DNA from: Actinomycetota bacterium
GTDB lineage: Bacteria > Actinomycetota > Acidimicrobiia > Acidimicrobiales > Ilumatobacteraceae
Assembly: GCA_005793785.1 (NCBI GenBank)
Contig: SXPW01000138.1
Coordinates: 1-11,899 of the forward strand
Direction of reading: 5' to 3'
Length of the DNA: 11,899 bases
In this document: positions 1-6,448 of the stretch, in pieces
Layout: each line of letters starts with the position of its first letter
Position numbering within the stretch: position 1 is the stretch's first letter
Notes under the pieces: model-generated
Databases searched by the model: none
Seen by the model: only the letters and a program-made list of their open reading frames with translations
Told to the model about the DNA's origin: nothing
Program-made: the position numbers and the translations under genes

Positions 1-1799
1 GATCCGATCGAGAGCAGGTTCATCAGCACCGCCTTCAACGGCACGAGCAACGAACGGAAGACCACCATCAGCAAGACGAACGACAGCAGCAGTACCACCG
101 CGAAGAACAATGGCAGGCGTGCCGCCAGGTAACGACTGAAATCGACGTTGACTGCGACGTTGCCGGTGACCTTCACGTCGAGACCGGAGTCCCCGACCGT
201 TGTCGGAATGGCGACCTCACGCAGTTGTTGGACGAGATCGGCGGCCTCCTGCGACTGCGGCGACCCGGAGGGATACACCGTCCACAACACGGCGGTCGGT
301 GCGCTGGGATCGTTGGGAATCGCCGGACTTGCATTGACGATTCCAGGGGTCGAGGTGAGCGTGCCACTCAATGCTTGGGCAGCGGCGAGTTGATCCGGTG
401 AATCGACGGCCGCCACCAGCGTGAGCGGACCGTTGAAACCCGGACCGAAACCTTCGGCGAGCAGGTCGTAAGCGCGCTTCGTGGTGGAGTCGGCGGGATA
501 GTTGCCTTCGTCGGCGAAACCGAGGCGCAATGAAAGTACGGGGACCGTCAGCGCACCGAGTACGCCGACACCGATGATGAGCGACAACCAGGGTCGGCGT
601 TGCACCCAACGACTCCACTTGTAGGGCAGCGTTTCGGGCATCGCCTTGACGCGGCGCACCGGGAGTGGTCGCTTGAGGAACGGCACGAAACTGCCGATGA
701 GCAACACCACGCCGGCGATCGGCGCGGCTACGAGCAACGGGTCCTGCTTGAGGCCGACACCCACCAGGGCGAGGGCCACCAAACCGGCGGCAAGGACTCC
801 ACGCCAACGCGTCACTTCCACCCGTTCGCCGACGAAACCCAGGAGCGCCGGTAGCAGCGTGATCGATGCCAGCATCGTGAACAACACGGTGATGGACGCA
901 CCGATGGCCATGCCGTTCATGAACGACACGCCCATGATCAACATTCCGAGCAGCGAGATCACCACGGTGGTGCCGGCAAACAACACCGCGCGACCGGCGG
1001 TGTCGATCGACTCGGCGGTCGCGTCCGCGCAGGACCTGCCGCGGTGACGCGCCTCTCGGTACCTGGTCACGATGAACAACGCGTAGTCGATGCCGACGCC
1101 GAGTCCGATCATCACTCCGAGCGTCGTTGCGAAGTCGGGCATGGTGACGAGATTCGAGACCAGGGTCGCCACGAACACCCCCGCGGCGATACCCCCGAAT
1201 GCGGTACCGATCGGGAGTCCCATTGCCAGCACCGAGCCGAAGGCGAAGATCAAGATCACGATTGCGAATGCCAGTCCGAGCACTTCGGAAGTCGGCGCAG
1301 CGAATTCTGCGAACACTTCGCCGCCGTACTCGATTTGTACGCCGTCGACCACTGGCTCGATCAGTTTCATCTGGGTGAAGACCTCGCCGAATTCCTCGGC
1401 CGAGTCGAGTTCGGCGGCGAGCGCCACGCTCGCAAAGGCGATGTCTCCGTTTGGTGAGAGTTGTCGGGAACCGGCCGCGGTAAACGGGCTCACCACTCCC
1501 ATGTCGTCGCGGGCATCGAGCCGTTCGAAATAGGCGTCGAGCGCACCCTGCTGTGCCGACGAAAATCCGCCCTCGGAACGCACCACGATGGTGCCGTTCC
1601 GCCCGCTCTCCTCCGAACCGAAACGCTCGGCAAGCAGGTCGAATCCCTCGGCGCTCTCCACGTCGGGCAGGCTGAACTGCGTCGAAAACTCGTCGCCGAT
1701 TGCACCGACCGCCGCGCCGAGACCGACGAGTGCAACGAGCCACACGGCGACGACGATCCGGCGACGCGCATGGGAAAAGAGTCCGAACGAATGCAACAT
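1..1799 (-). CDS. MMPL-family RND transporter (3' end outside window)
   Basis: Inner-membrane exporter of the MMPL branch of the RND superfamily, which uses proton motive force to move lipids or other hydrophobic compounds; the substrate is not predictable. The minus-strand frame stays open for 599 codons from the ATG at 1799 to the left edge, so perhaps 100-150 C-terminal residues are missing. A basic patch (HARRR, residues 10-14) precedes TM1 (about 15-35). An extracytoplasmic domain follows (about 36-180), then a TM bundle containing GVGIDYALFIVTRYREA. Its Asp238-Tyr239 pair matches the proton-relay Asp-Tyr of MmpL proteins. A second external domain (about 400-560) leads to a TM with the family motif FRSLLVPLKAVLMNL near the edge. 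An in-frame GTG at 1811 would add MSTP; neither start has a good ribosome site. The gene is divergent from the ferredoxin gene. Family is confident, start and substrate are not. Confidence 0.93.
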   Translation of the reverse strand, partial: MLHSFGLFSHARRRIVVAVWLVALVGLGAAVGAIGDEFSTQFSLPDVESAEGFDLLAERFGSEESGRNGTIVVRSEGGFSSAQQGALDAYFERLDARDDMGVVSPFTAAGSRQLSPNGDIAFASVALAAELDSAEEFGEVFTQMKLIEPVVDGVQIEYGGEVFAEFAAPTSEVLGLAFAIVILIFAFGSVLAMGLPIGTAFGGIAAGVFVATLVSNLVTMPDFATTLGVMIGLGVGIDYALFIVTRYREARHRGRSCADATAESIDTAGRAVLFAGTTVVISLLGMLIMGVSFMNGMAIGASITVLFTMLASITLLPALLGFVGERVEVTRWRGVLAAGLVALALVGVGLKQDPLLVAAPIAGVVLLIGSFVPFLKRPLPVRRVKAMPETLPYKWSRWVQRRPWLSLIIGVGVLGALTVPVLSLRLGFADEGNYPADSTTKRAYDLLAEGFGPGFNGPLTLVAAVDSPDQLAAAQALSGTLTSTPGIVNASPAIPNDPSAPTAVLWTVYPSGSPQSQEAADLVQQLREVAIPTTVGDSGLDVKVTGNVAVNVDFSRYLAARLPLFFAVVLLLSFVLLMVVFRSLLVPLKAVLMNLLSIG

Positions 1800-1884
1800 G
1801 GGGGTACTCACAATGCAGTGGAGGGTGGAAGCCTCAGACTAGAGACGGACCCGCGCTCAACTATCGTCATTCGGGGAGGATGTC
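1800..1884. promoter_or_regulatory. Divergent promoter region, MMPL / ferredoxin-pyrF
   Basis: This 85-base gap separates two divergent transcription units and must hold both promoters. Candidate -10 hexamers of the TANNNT form are TAGTCT on the minus strand (1841 to 1836), which would give the MMPL gene a short leader, and TATCGT on the plus strand (1862-1867) for the ferredoxin-pyrF unit. I see no convincing -35 for either. The hexamers are weak evidence alone; the need for promoters here follows from gene orientation. Confidence 0.3.
1873..1880 (+). promoter_or_regulatory. Shine-Dalgarno site of the ferredoxin gene
   Basis: GGGGAGGA lies 4 nt before the GTG at 1885. It is the strongest ribosome binding site in the window and fixes the start of the ferredoxin. 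It also sets this transcript apart from several neighbours whose start codons lack such a site. Confidence 0.7.
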
Positions 1885-2076
1885 GTGAAAGTCACAGTGA
1901 ACTTCGATGTTTGTGCCTCGACAGGGGCATGCGCTCAAGTGGCACCCGAGGTGTTCGAGGTACGCAACGACGGCTACCTGCACATTCGACAGGAACTTCC
2001 GGGCCCGGAGTTGTACGACGTCGTGCAGCAGGCAGCCGACCTGTGTCCGACGGGTGCCATCGTGCTCGAAGACTGA
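1885..2076 (+). CDS. [3Fe-4S] single-cluster ferredoxin
   Basis: Small cytoplasmic electron carrier of 63 residues. The cysteines are Cys10 and Cys16 in CASTGAC and Cys54 in CPTGAI. That leaves three ligands, with Thr13 where a fourth cysteine would sit in a 4Fe-4S protein. This C-x5-C...CP pattern is typical of the [3Fe-4S] ferredoxins of Streptomyces and mycobacteria that often pass electrons to cytochromes P450. The PEVF segment (21-24) and the acidic C-terminus also fit. The GTG start at 1885 follows a GGGGAGGA ribosome site. The stop lies 3 nt before the pyrF start, so the two are probably co-transcribed and translationally coupled. No P450 or ferredoxin reductase is visible nearby, so the redox partner is unknown. 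Family assignment is firm; the role is open. Confidence 0.9.
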   Translation: MKVTVNFDVCASTGACAQVAPEVFEVRNDGYLHIRQELPGPELYDVVQQAADLCPTGAIVLED

Positions 2077-2079
2077 CGC

Positions 2080-2913
2080 GTGGACTTCACCGCGCGACTC
2101 GACGCCGCGTGGCGTCGATCGAACTCGCTCGTCTGCGTGGGATTGGATCCCGATCCGGCTCGATTCCCCGCCACGCTCCACGGCCGACCGAACGCCATCG
2201 AGGAGTTCTGTCGGAACATCATCGATGCCACGGGCGATGCAGTGTGTGCATTCAAGCCGCAGATTGCCTACTTCGCTGCGCACGGCGCGGAATCCACCCT
2301 CGAACGAGTGTGCGAACACATTCGCAGCAACCACCCGCACGTCGTACTGCTCCTCGACGCAAAACGCGGCGACATCGGTGACACGGCGGAGATGTACGCG
2401 CGTGAGGCGTTCGATCGATACGGAGCCGACGCGGTCACGGTCAATCCGTGGCTGGGCTCCGATGCGCTCGAACCGTTCTTCGCGCGTCGCGACCGTGCAA
2501 CCTTCGTACTGTGCCGAACCTCCAACGCGGGTTCGAACGAGGTGCAATCACTGCAGGTATCCAACGACGGTTCAGGGTCGACATCAGCGCCGCTCTACGA
2601 GTTGATTGCACGGCGCGCCGCGAACGAGTGGTCGAAGCGAGCCACCGTCGGTCTCGTGGTCGGCGCCACTCAACCTGCGGAACTTCGGCGCGTGCGCGAC
2701 ATCGTCGGCGAAATGCCGCTCCTCGTTCCCGGGGTGGGAGCACAAGGGGGTGACCCGGCTACCGTGGTGCGCAACGGAGCAACCAGCGCGGGATTCGGAC
2801 TCATCGTCAACAGTTCCCGCGCGATTCTGTACGCCTCCGATGGGGATGACTATGCCACTGCCTCGCGTTCCGCGACACTCGCGCTACGCGATGCACTCAA
2901 TGCGGCGCGCTAG
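2080..2913 (+). CDS. pyrF: Orotidine-5'-phosphate decarboxylase
   Basis: Converts OMP to UMP and CO2, the last step of de novo pyrimidine synthesis, in the cytoplasm. The 277-residue protein is of the longer type 2 form rather than the roughly 230-residue type 1 form. Visible landmarks are VGLDPDP (20-26), AFKPQIAYF (57-65) with Lys59, the catalytic signature DAKRGDIGDT (93-102) with Asp93, Lys95 and Asp98, NPWLG (122-126), and the phosphate-binding segment VPGVGAQGG (216-224). The GTG start lies 3 nt after the ferredoxin stop and has no ribosome site of its own beyond the upstream coding sequence, which suggests coupling. The stop TAG (2911-2913) sits in a palindromic CTAG that also supplies the serA stop on the other strand. 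No other pyr gene is in view, so it is separated from a carA-carB-pyrD type cluster at least locally. Confidence 0.96.
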   Translation: MDFTARLDAAWRRSNSLVCVGLDPDPARFPATLHGRPNAIEEFCRNIIDATGDAVCAFKPQIAYFAAHGAESTLERVCEHIRSNHPHVVLLLDAKRGDIGDTAEMYAREAFDRYGADAVTVNPWLGSDALEPFFARRDRATFVLCRTSNAGSNEVQSLQVSNDGSGSTSAPLYELIARRAANEWSKRATVGLVVGATQPAELRRVRDIVGEMPLLVPGVGAQGGDPATVVRNGATSAGFGLIVNSSRAILYASDGDDYATASRSATLALRDALNAAR

Positions 2914-4481
2914 GCGCCGATGGTGACCACTTCGACGATTCCCGGCACGCCGCGCAACTGAGCAACGACGTCCTCGGGGGTCGGTGTCGCCGTCGCAATC
3001 ACCATCAAAGCGCTGCCTGCCTTCACGGTCTTACCCACGTCCATGTTGTCGATGTTGACGCCCGCATCACCGAGGACGGTTCCGACGCGACCGATCACAC
3101 CGGGTCGGTCGTCGTTGCGAACGATCAACATGAACCGCGCCGGCGGCACGTCGCTCAGGTGATCGTCGATGAGGACGATGCGAGCCTCGCGTCGCCGACC
3201 GGTGAGCGTTCCCGAGATGTTGTGCTCACCGGATCGGAGGGTCACGAGATTCAGGTAGTCCTGGTGTTCGACGTCGTCGCGACGCTGCTCGCGGATCGCG
3301 AGTCCTCGCGTGGCGGCGACGTTCGGCGCATTCACATAGGTAACCGCTTCGCTCGACGAACGCCCGAGGAAGCCCTTCAGCGCGGCCAGGGTGATGATGC
3401 GCGTGTCGTAGGCGCCGATCTCGCCGCTCGCCTCGATTTCGAGTTCGCCGACGCGTTGGCCCACGATGTCGGCGAACAACGCCCCGAGACGCTCGGCGAG
3501 CGGGATGAACGGCTTCAACGTTTCGTTGGCTTCTGCAGCATCGACGTTGACTGCGAACGGTACGAAGTCGCCGGCAAGTGCCAACTGCACCATGTCGGCG
3601 ATGACCTCCCCCGCCTTGTCCTGGGCCTCACGAGTGCTGGCCCCGAGATGCGGCGTGACGACGACGTTGGGAAGCGAAAAGAGCGGTGAATCGGTCACCG
3701 GCTCGCGCTCGAACACGTCGAGCGCCGCGCCGGCGATGTGTCCGTCACGCAACGCCTCGAGCAGGTCCCGTTCCACGACGATGCCACCACGCGCCACGTT
3801 GATGACCCTCAGTTCGGGCTTGGCTTTGAGCAGGACGTCGCGATTGATGAGACCGACGGTCTCTTTGTTCTTGGGCAGGTGCACCGTGAGGAAGTCCGAG
3901 GCGGCCACCAGTTGGTCGAGTGGCAACATGTCGACGTTCAGTTGTCGACCGCGCTCCACGGAAATGTACGGGTCGAACGCAACGATCCGCATTCCGAGTC
4001 CGAGTGCACGATGGGCGACGAGTTTGCCGATTCGACCGAGCCCGACGATGCCCAACGTCTTGCCGGCCAGTTCGACTCCCTCCCACTTGGCTCGCTCCCA
4101 GCGACCATCGACGAGGGCGGCATGCGCCTGGGGAATGTTTCGAGCCATCGACATGAGGAGGGCGATGGTGTGCTCGGCGGCGGACACGATGTTGGACTCG
4201 GGTGCGTTCGTCACCATGACACCCGCCTTGGTGGCCGCCTCCACATCGACGTTGTCGAGACCAACGCCGGCTCGCCCGACGACGACGAGTCCACTCGTTG
4301 CCGCGAGTACCGTCGCATCGACGTTGGTTGCACTACGCACGATGAGCGCCTGTGCGCCACGCAACGCCTCGATGAGCGCGTCTCCGTTCAGACCGAGGCG
4401 GACGTCGACGTCGTGACCGGCGGCCCGCAGACGATCGAGACCAGCGTCGGCGATTTCTTCGGTTACGAGGACGCGTGCCAC
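2910..4481 (-). CDS. serA: D-3-phosphoglycerate dehydrogenase, long ACT form
   Basis: NAD-dependent oxidation of 3-phosphoglycerate to 3-phosphohydroxypyruvate, the first step of serine synthesis, in the cytoplasm. The protein has 523 residues, as expected for the long actinobacterial form. Domains in order are a substrate/nucleotide-binding core (1-310), an intervening ASB-type domain (about 315-445) and a C-terminal ACT domain (about 450-523). Landmarks are VGRAGVGLDNVD (68-79), the Rossmann motif GLGRIG (147-152), and the catalytic set Arg231 in NVARGG, Glu260 in VFEREP and His278 in TPHLGAST. RPGVIG (459-464) and NIDNMDVG in the ACT domain resemble the serine-binding regulatory site, so feedback inhibition by serine is likely. 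The GTG at 4481 is chosen because MARVLVTEEI is the usual family N-terminus; a TTG at 4538 would add 19 unlike residues. It converges on pyrF and diverges from the SCP2 gene. Confidence 0.96.
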   Translation of the reverse strand: MARVLVTEEIADAGLDRLRAAGHDVDVRLGLNGDALIEALRGAQALIVRSATNVDATVLAATSGLVVVGRAGVGLDNVDVEAATKAGVMVTNAPESNIVSAAEHTIALLMSMARNIPQAHAALVDGRWERAKWEGVELAGKTLGIVGLGRIGKLVAHRALGLGMRIVAFDPYISVERGRQLNVDMLPLDQLVAASDFLTVHLPKNKETVGLINRDVLLKAKPELRVINVARGGIVVERDLLEALRDGHIAGAALDVFEREPVTDSPLFSLPNVVVTPHLGASTREAQDKAGEVIADMVQLALAGDFVPFAVNVDAAEANETLKPFIPLAERLGALFADIVGQRVGELEIEASGEIGAYDTRIITLAALKGFLGRSSSEAVTYVNAPNVAATRGLAIREQRRDDVEHQDYLNLVTLRSGEHNISGTLTGRRREARIVLIDDHLSDVPPARFMLIVRNDDRPGVIGRVGTVLGDAGVNIDNMDVGKTVKAGSALMVIATATPTPEDVVAQLRGVPGIVEVVTIGA

Positions 4482-4502
4482 CCCTCCATCGTGGCGGCTC
4501 CC

Positions 4503-4522
4503 ACGCCGTGTCGCAACGGCGT
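4503..4522. repeat. Inverted repeat in the serA upstream region
   Basis: ACGCCGT (4503-4509) and ACGGCGT (4516-4522) are perfect 7-base inverted copies separated by the 6-base loop GTCGCA. The repeat lies 22 bases upstream of the serA GTG and just upstream of the candidate promoter of the SCP2 gene. It could be an operator serving one or both genes, or a hairpin in the serA leader if transcription starts further out. No run of T follows on either strand, so it is not a standard terminator. Confidence 0.45.
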
Positions 4523-4526
4523 TATC

Positions 4527-4556
4527 GTGACAAGCCAATCGACGACGATTTATTTT
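4527..4556 (+). promoter_or_regulatory. Candidate sigma-70-type promoter of the SCP2 gene
   Basis: GTGACA (4527-4532) matches the TTGACA -35 consensus at five of six bases. TATTTT (4551-4556) fits the TANNNT -10 form. The spacer is 18 bases. The segment around the -10 is a conspicuous AT-rich island in otherwise GC-rich DNA. Transcription from here would give a leader of about 15 bases carrying AAAGGA (4565-4570), a ribosome site 7 nt before the ATG. This is the best-looking two-box promoter in the window. Confidence 0.45.
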
Positions 4557-4577
4557 TCGTTAGCAAAGGATTCCCAG

Positions 4578-4988
4578 ATGGCCCACCCGTTTCTCTCTCC
4601 CGAGTGGATGGAGGCTGCACGTGCGATTCGTGAGAAGTATCGCGATCAAGCACCCAAGGTGGCCGTGGTCGTGCGCTTCAACCAGGTGGTCACCGACGTG
4701 CCGTTCGGGGACGGTGTGATTCACAGCCACATGGACACGTCGTCGGGTGAGGTCGTCATGGACCTCGGTCACCTCGACAAGGTCGACGCGACGCTCACCA
4801 CCGACTACGTGACCGCGCGAACCATCTTCGTCGAGCAGGATCCACAAAGGGCAATGGAGGCGTTCTTCACGGGCAAGGTGAAGGTCGAGGGCGACATGCT
4901 GAAACTCATGGCGATGCAAACCGCGATGCCGCAAACCGAACTCGGGTTGGTGGTGGCCGAGGAGATTCGATCCATCACCGAGCGGTAG
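4578..4988 (+). CDS. SCP2 sterol-binding domain protein
   Basis: Protein of 136 residues consisting of little more than one SCP2-like (sterol carrier protein 2) fold, which forms a hydrophobic pocket for lipids or acyl chains. The ligand in bacteria is usually unknown. Recognisable parts are the beta strands in SGEVVMDLGHLDKVDATL (56-73), a helix after TTDYVTARTIFVEQD, and the diagnostic AFFTGKVKVEGDMLKLM (95-111), which matches the GKlkveGD signature of the family. There is no signal peptide or membrane segment, so it is probably cytoplasmic. AAAGGA lies 7 nt before the ATG. The reading frame stays open far upstream over antisense serA sequence, but the SCP2 homology, the ribosome site and the promoter support this short form. 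It ends one base before the convergent MFS stop. Domain assignment is good; the biological role is not deducible. Confidence 0.88.
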   Translation: MAHPFLSPEWMEAARAIREKYRDQAPKVAVVVRFNQVVTDVPFGDGVIHSHMDTSSGEVVMDLGHLDKVDATLTTDYVTARTIFVEQDPQRAMEAFFTGKVKVEGDMLKLMAMQTAMPQTELGLVVAEEIRSITER

Positions 4989-4989
4989 T

Positions 4990-6438
4990 TCACCCGCTGC
5001 CGACGGCTCCTGGTGATCGATCGGTCGAACGCACCTCGCCGGCCAGCAATCCAGCGACGACGCAGAGGCTCGCGCCGACCACGAGAGCGTTGGAGTAGCT
5101 CGTAAGAACGCCACGTTCGAGGGTCGCTTCGTGCACGGTGATCATGACGGTGGCGCCGAGGAGTGCACCCATCTGCGAGACGAGTTGTTGCATCGCACTC
5201 GCGATACCCAGTTCGTGGTCCTGTACCGCGTTGGCGAGGAGCGCAGAGAGCGCCGGCGAGGCGACGCCGAGCCCGAGTCCCGACAGACCGAGTCCGAACG
5301 CGATGACCCACAACGGGGTCCCTCCTCGCACGGTGGACAACACCACCATGGAGGTGAACACGGTCATGGCACCGAACATCCCGGCGAAGCGCTCACCGGT
5401 CCGCATCGTCACTCGCGCACCGAGTGGAGCCGCGACGGCGAACGTGAGCGGACGAGCGATGATGAGCCAACCGACGGTGGCCAACGGCAATCCGATGCCG
5501 TCCTTCAACATCTGAGGCAGGACCATGAAGCCACCCATGTAGGCGAAGTTCGCGAGTGACTGACTGAGCACGGGGAACGCGATGTTGCGGGTGCGAAACC
5601 ATTTCGGTGGCACCATCGGTGACGCAACACGTCGTTCGACCTGCACGAACACAATGAGCAGGACGACTCCACTTCCGAGCAGCGTGACGATGATCGGTGA
5701 ACCGAAACCCCAGGCCGCACCGCGATTGACGCCGAGCAGCAAGAGTGCCGCTCCGCTTCCGAGGGTCAGCGCGCCCGCGGCATCGAACCTTGCGTTCGGC
5801 TGACGTTCCGTGTCGCGCAGCAACCACCACGAGCCGAGTGCGCCGAGTGCGCACAGCGGTGCCTGCACGAGGAAGATGACCCGCCATCCGACGAGTTCGA
5901 CGAGCGGTACTCCCGCCACCACGCCCAAGACCGGGGCACCCGCGGTGACGAAACTCCACATGCCGAGTGGGCGAACTCGTTCGTGCGGAGCAAACATCCG
6001 GTTGGTGAACGCCATGGCTGAGGGTCCGGTCGCCGAGCCGCAGGCGGCCGACAACGTGCGGAACGCGATGAGCAACGGAGCACTCGGTGCCAGCGCAGCG
6101 AGTACGGCAAAGGCGCCGGCTCCGAGGAGTCCCCCCACGAACACCCGCTTGTGACCGAGCAGATCACCGAGCGTGCCGAATGCCGGACCAATCACGGCAA
6201 AGGCGAGCATCGGTGCGGTGATCGACCAACTGACGACGCTCACGGTCGTGTCGAGGTCGCGCGCCACGGTGTCGAGTACCACGACGAGCAGGGTGATGGT
6301 GAAACTCACGGTGAAGACGCCGCTCAACAGCACTGCCATGGTCGCCTTGCGGCGCGAGACTCCCGCCCGATCGACGAGCGCGCTGCGGACACGTTCGCGA
6401 AGTGGCGCTGGACCGACTTCGTCGACGCCGGCCGTCAT
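4990..6438 (-). CDS. MFS transporter, DHA2 (EmrB/QacA-like) family
   Basis: Proton-driven membrane exporter of 482 residues, a typical size for the 14-helix DHA2 drug:H+ antiporters. A hydrophilic N-terminus (1-34) with SRRK precedes TM1 (about 36-55). Motif A is GTLGDLLGHKR (88-98), and the helix 5 region GAPVLGVVAGVPLVELVGWR is a degenerate form of the antiporter motif C followed by the WR.iF segment. The later half contains many further hydrophobic segments and ends in a short hydrophilic tail. The ATG at 6438 lies 10 nt after the stop of the PASTA protein gene on the same strand, with no room for a promoter or terminator. The two are therefore very likely one operon and their products may act together at the envelope. 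The substrate cannot be predicted. The stop is one base from that of the convergent SCP2 gene. Confidence 0.9.
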   Translation of the reverse strand: MTAGVDEVGPAPLRERVRSALVDRAGVSRRKATMAVLLSGVFTVSFTITLLVVVLDTVARDLDTTVSVVSWSITAPMLAFAVIGPAFGTLGDLLGHKRVFVGGLLGAGAFAVLAALAPSAPLLIAFRTLSAACGSATGPSAMAFTNRMFAPHERVRPLGMWSFVTAGAPVLGVVAGVPLVELVGWRVIFLVQAPLCALGALGSWWLLRDTERQPNARFDAAGALTLGSGAALLLLGVNRGAAWGFGSPIIVTLLGSGVVLLIVFVQVERRVASPMVPPKWFRTRNIAFPVLSQSLANFAYMGGFMVLPQMLKDGIGLPLATVGWLIIARPLTFAVAAPLGARVTMRTGERFAGMFGAMTVFTSMVVLSTVRGGTPLWVIAFGLGLSGLGLGVASPALSALLANAVQDHELGIASAMQQLVSQMGALLGATVMITVHEATLERGVLTSYSNALVVGASLCVVAGLLAGEVRSTDRSPGAVGSG

Positions 6439-6448
6439 GATGCGAACG

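Noticed and set aside
217..1743. Long minus-strand open frame of about 508 codons
   Set aside because: It is in another frame of the same strand as the MMPL gene, reads as low-complexity Arg/Gly-rich sequence, and the adjacent frame gives a clear MMPL protein over the whole stretch.
2905..2920. Possible terminator at the pyrF / serA junction (GGCGC ... GCGCC)
   Set aside because: The short GC-rich inverted pieces lie within both coding ends with no T run, so they are more simply explained by codon content.
3466..4416. Plus-strand open frame of 316 codons opposite serA
   Set aside because: Antisense to a fully recognisable SerA, with Ser/Thr/Arg-rich composition typical of a GC-rich shadow frame and no known motif.
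4482..4538. Upstream TTG start for serA
   Set aside because: It adds 19 residues unlike any SerA N-terminus. The GTG at 4481 gives the usual MARVLVTEEI start.
3738..4577. Long N-terminal extension of the SCP2 protein
   Set aside because: The 280 extra residues would be antisense serA sequence. The ATG at 4578 has its own ribosome site and promoter, and gives a complete SCP2 domain.
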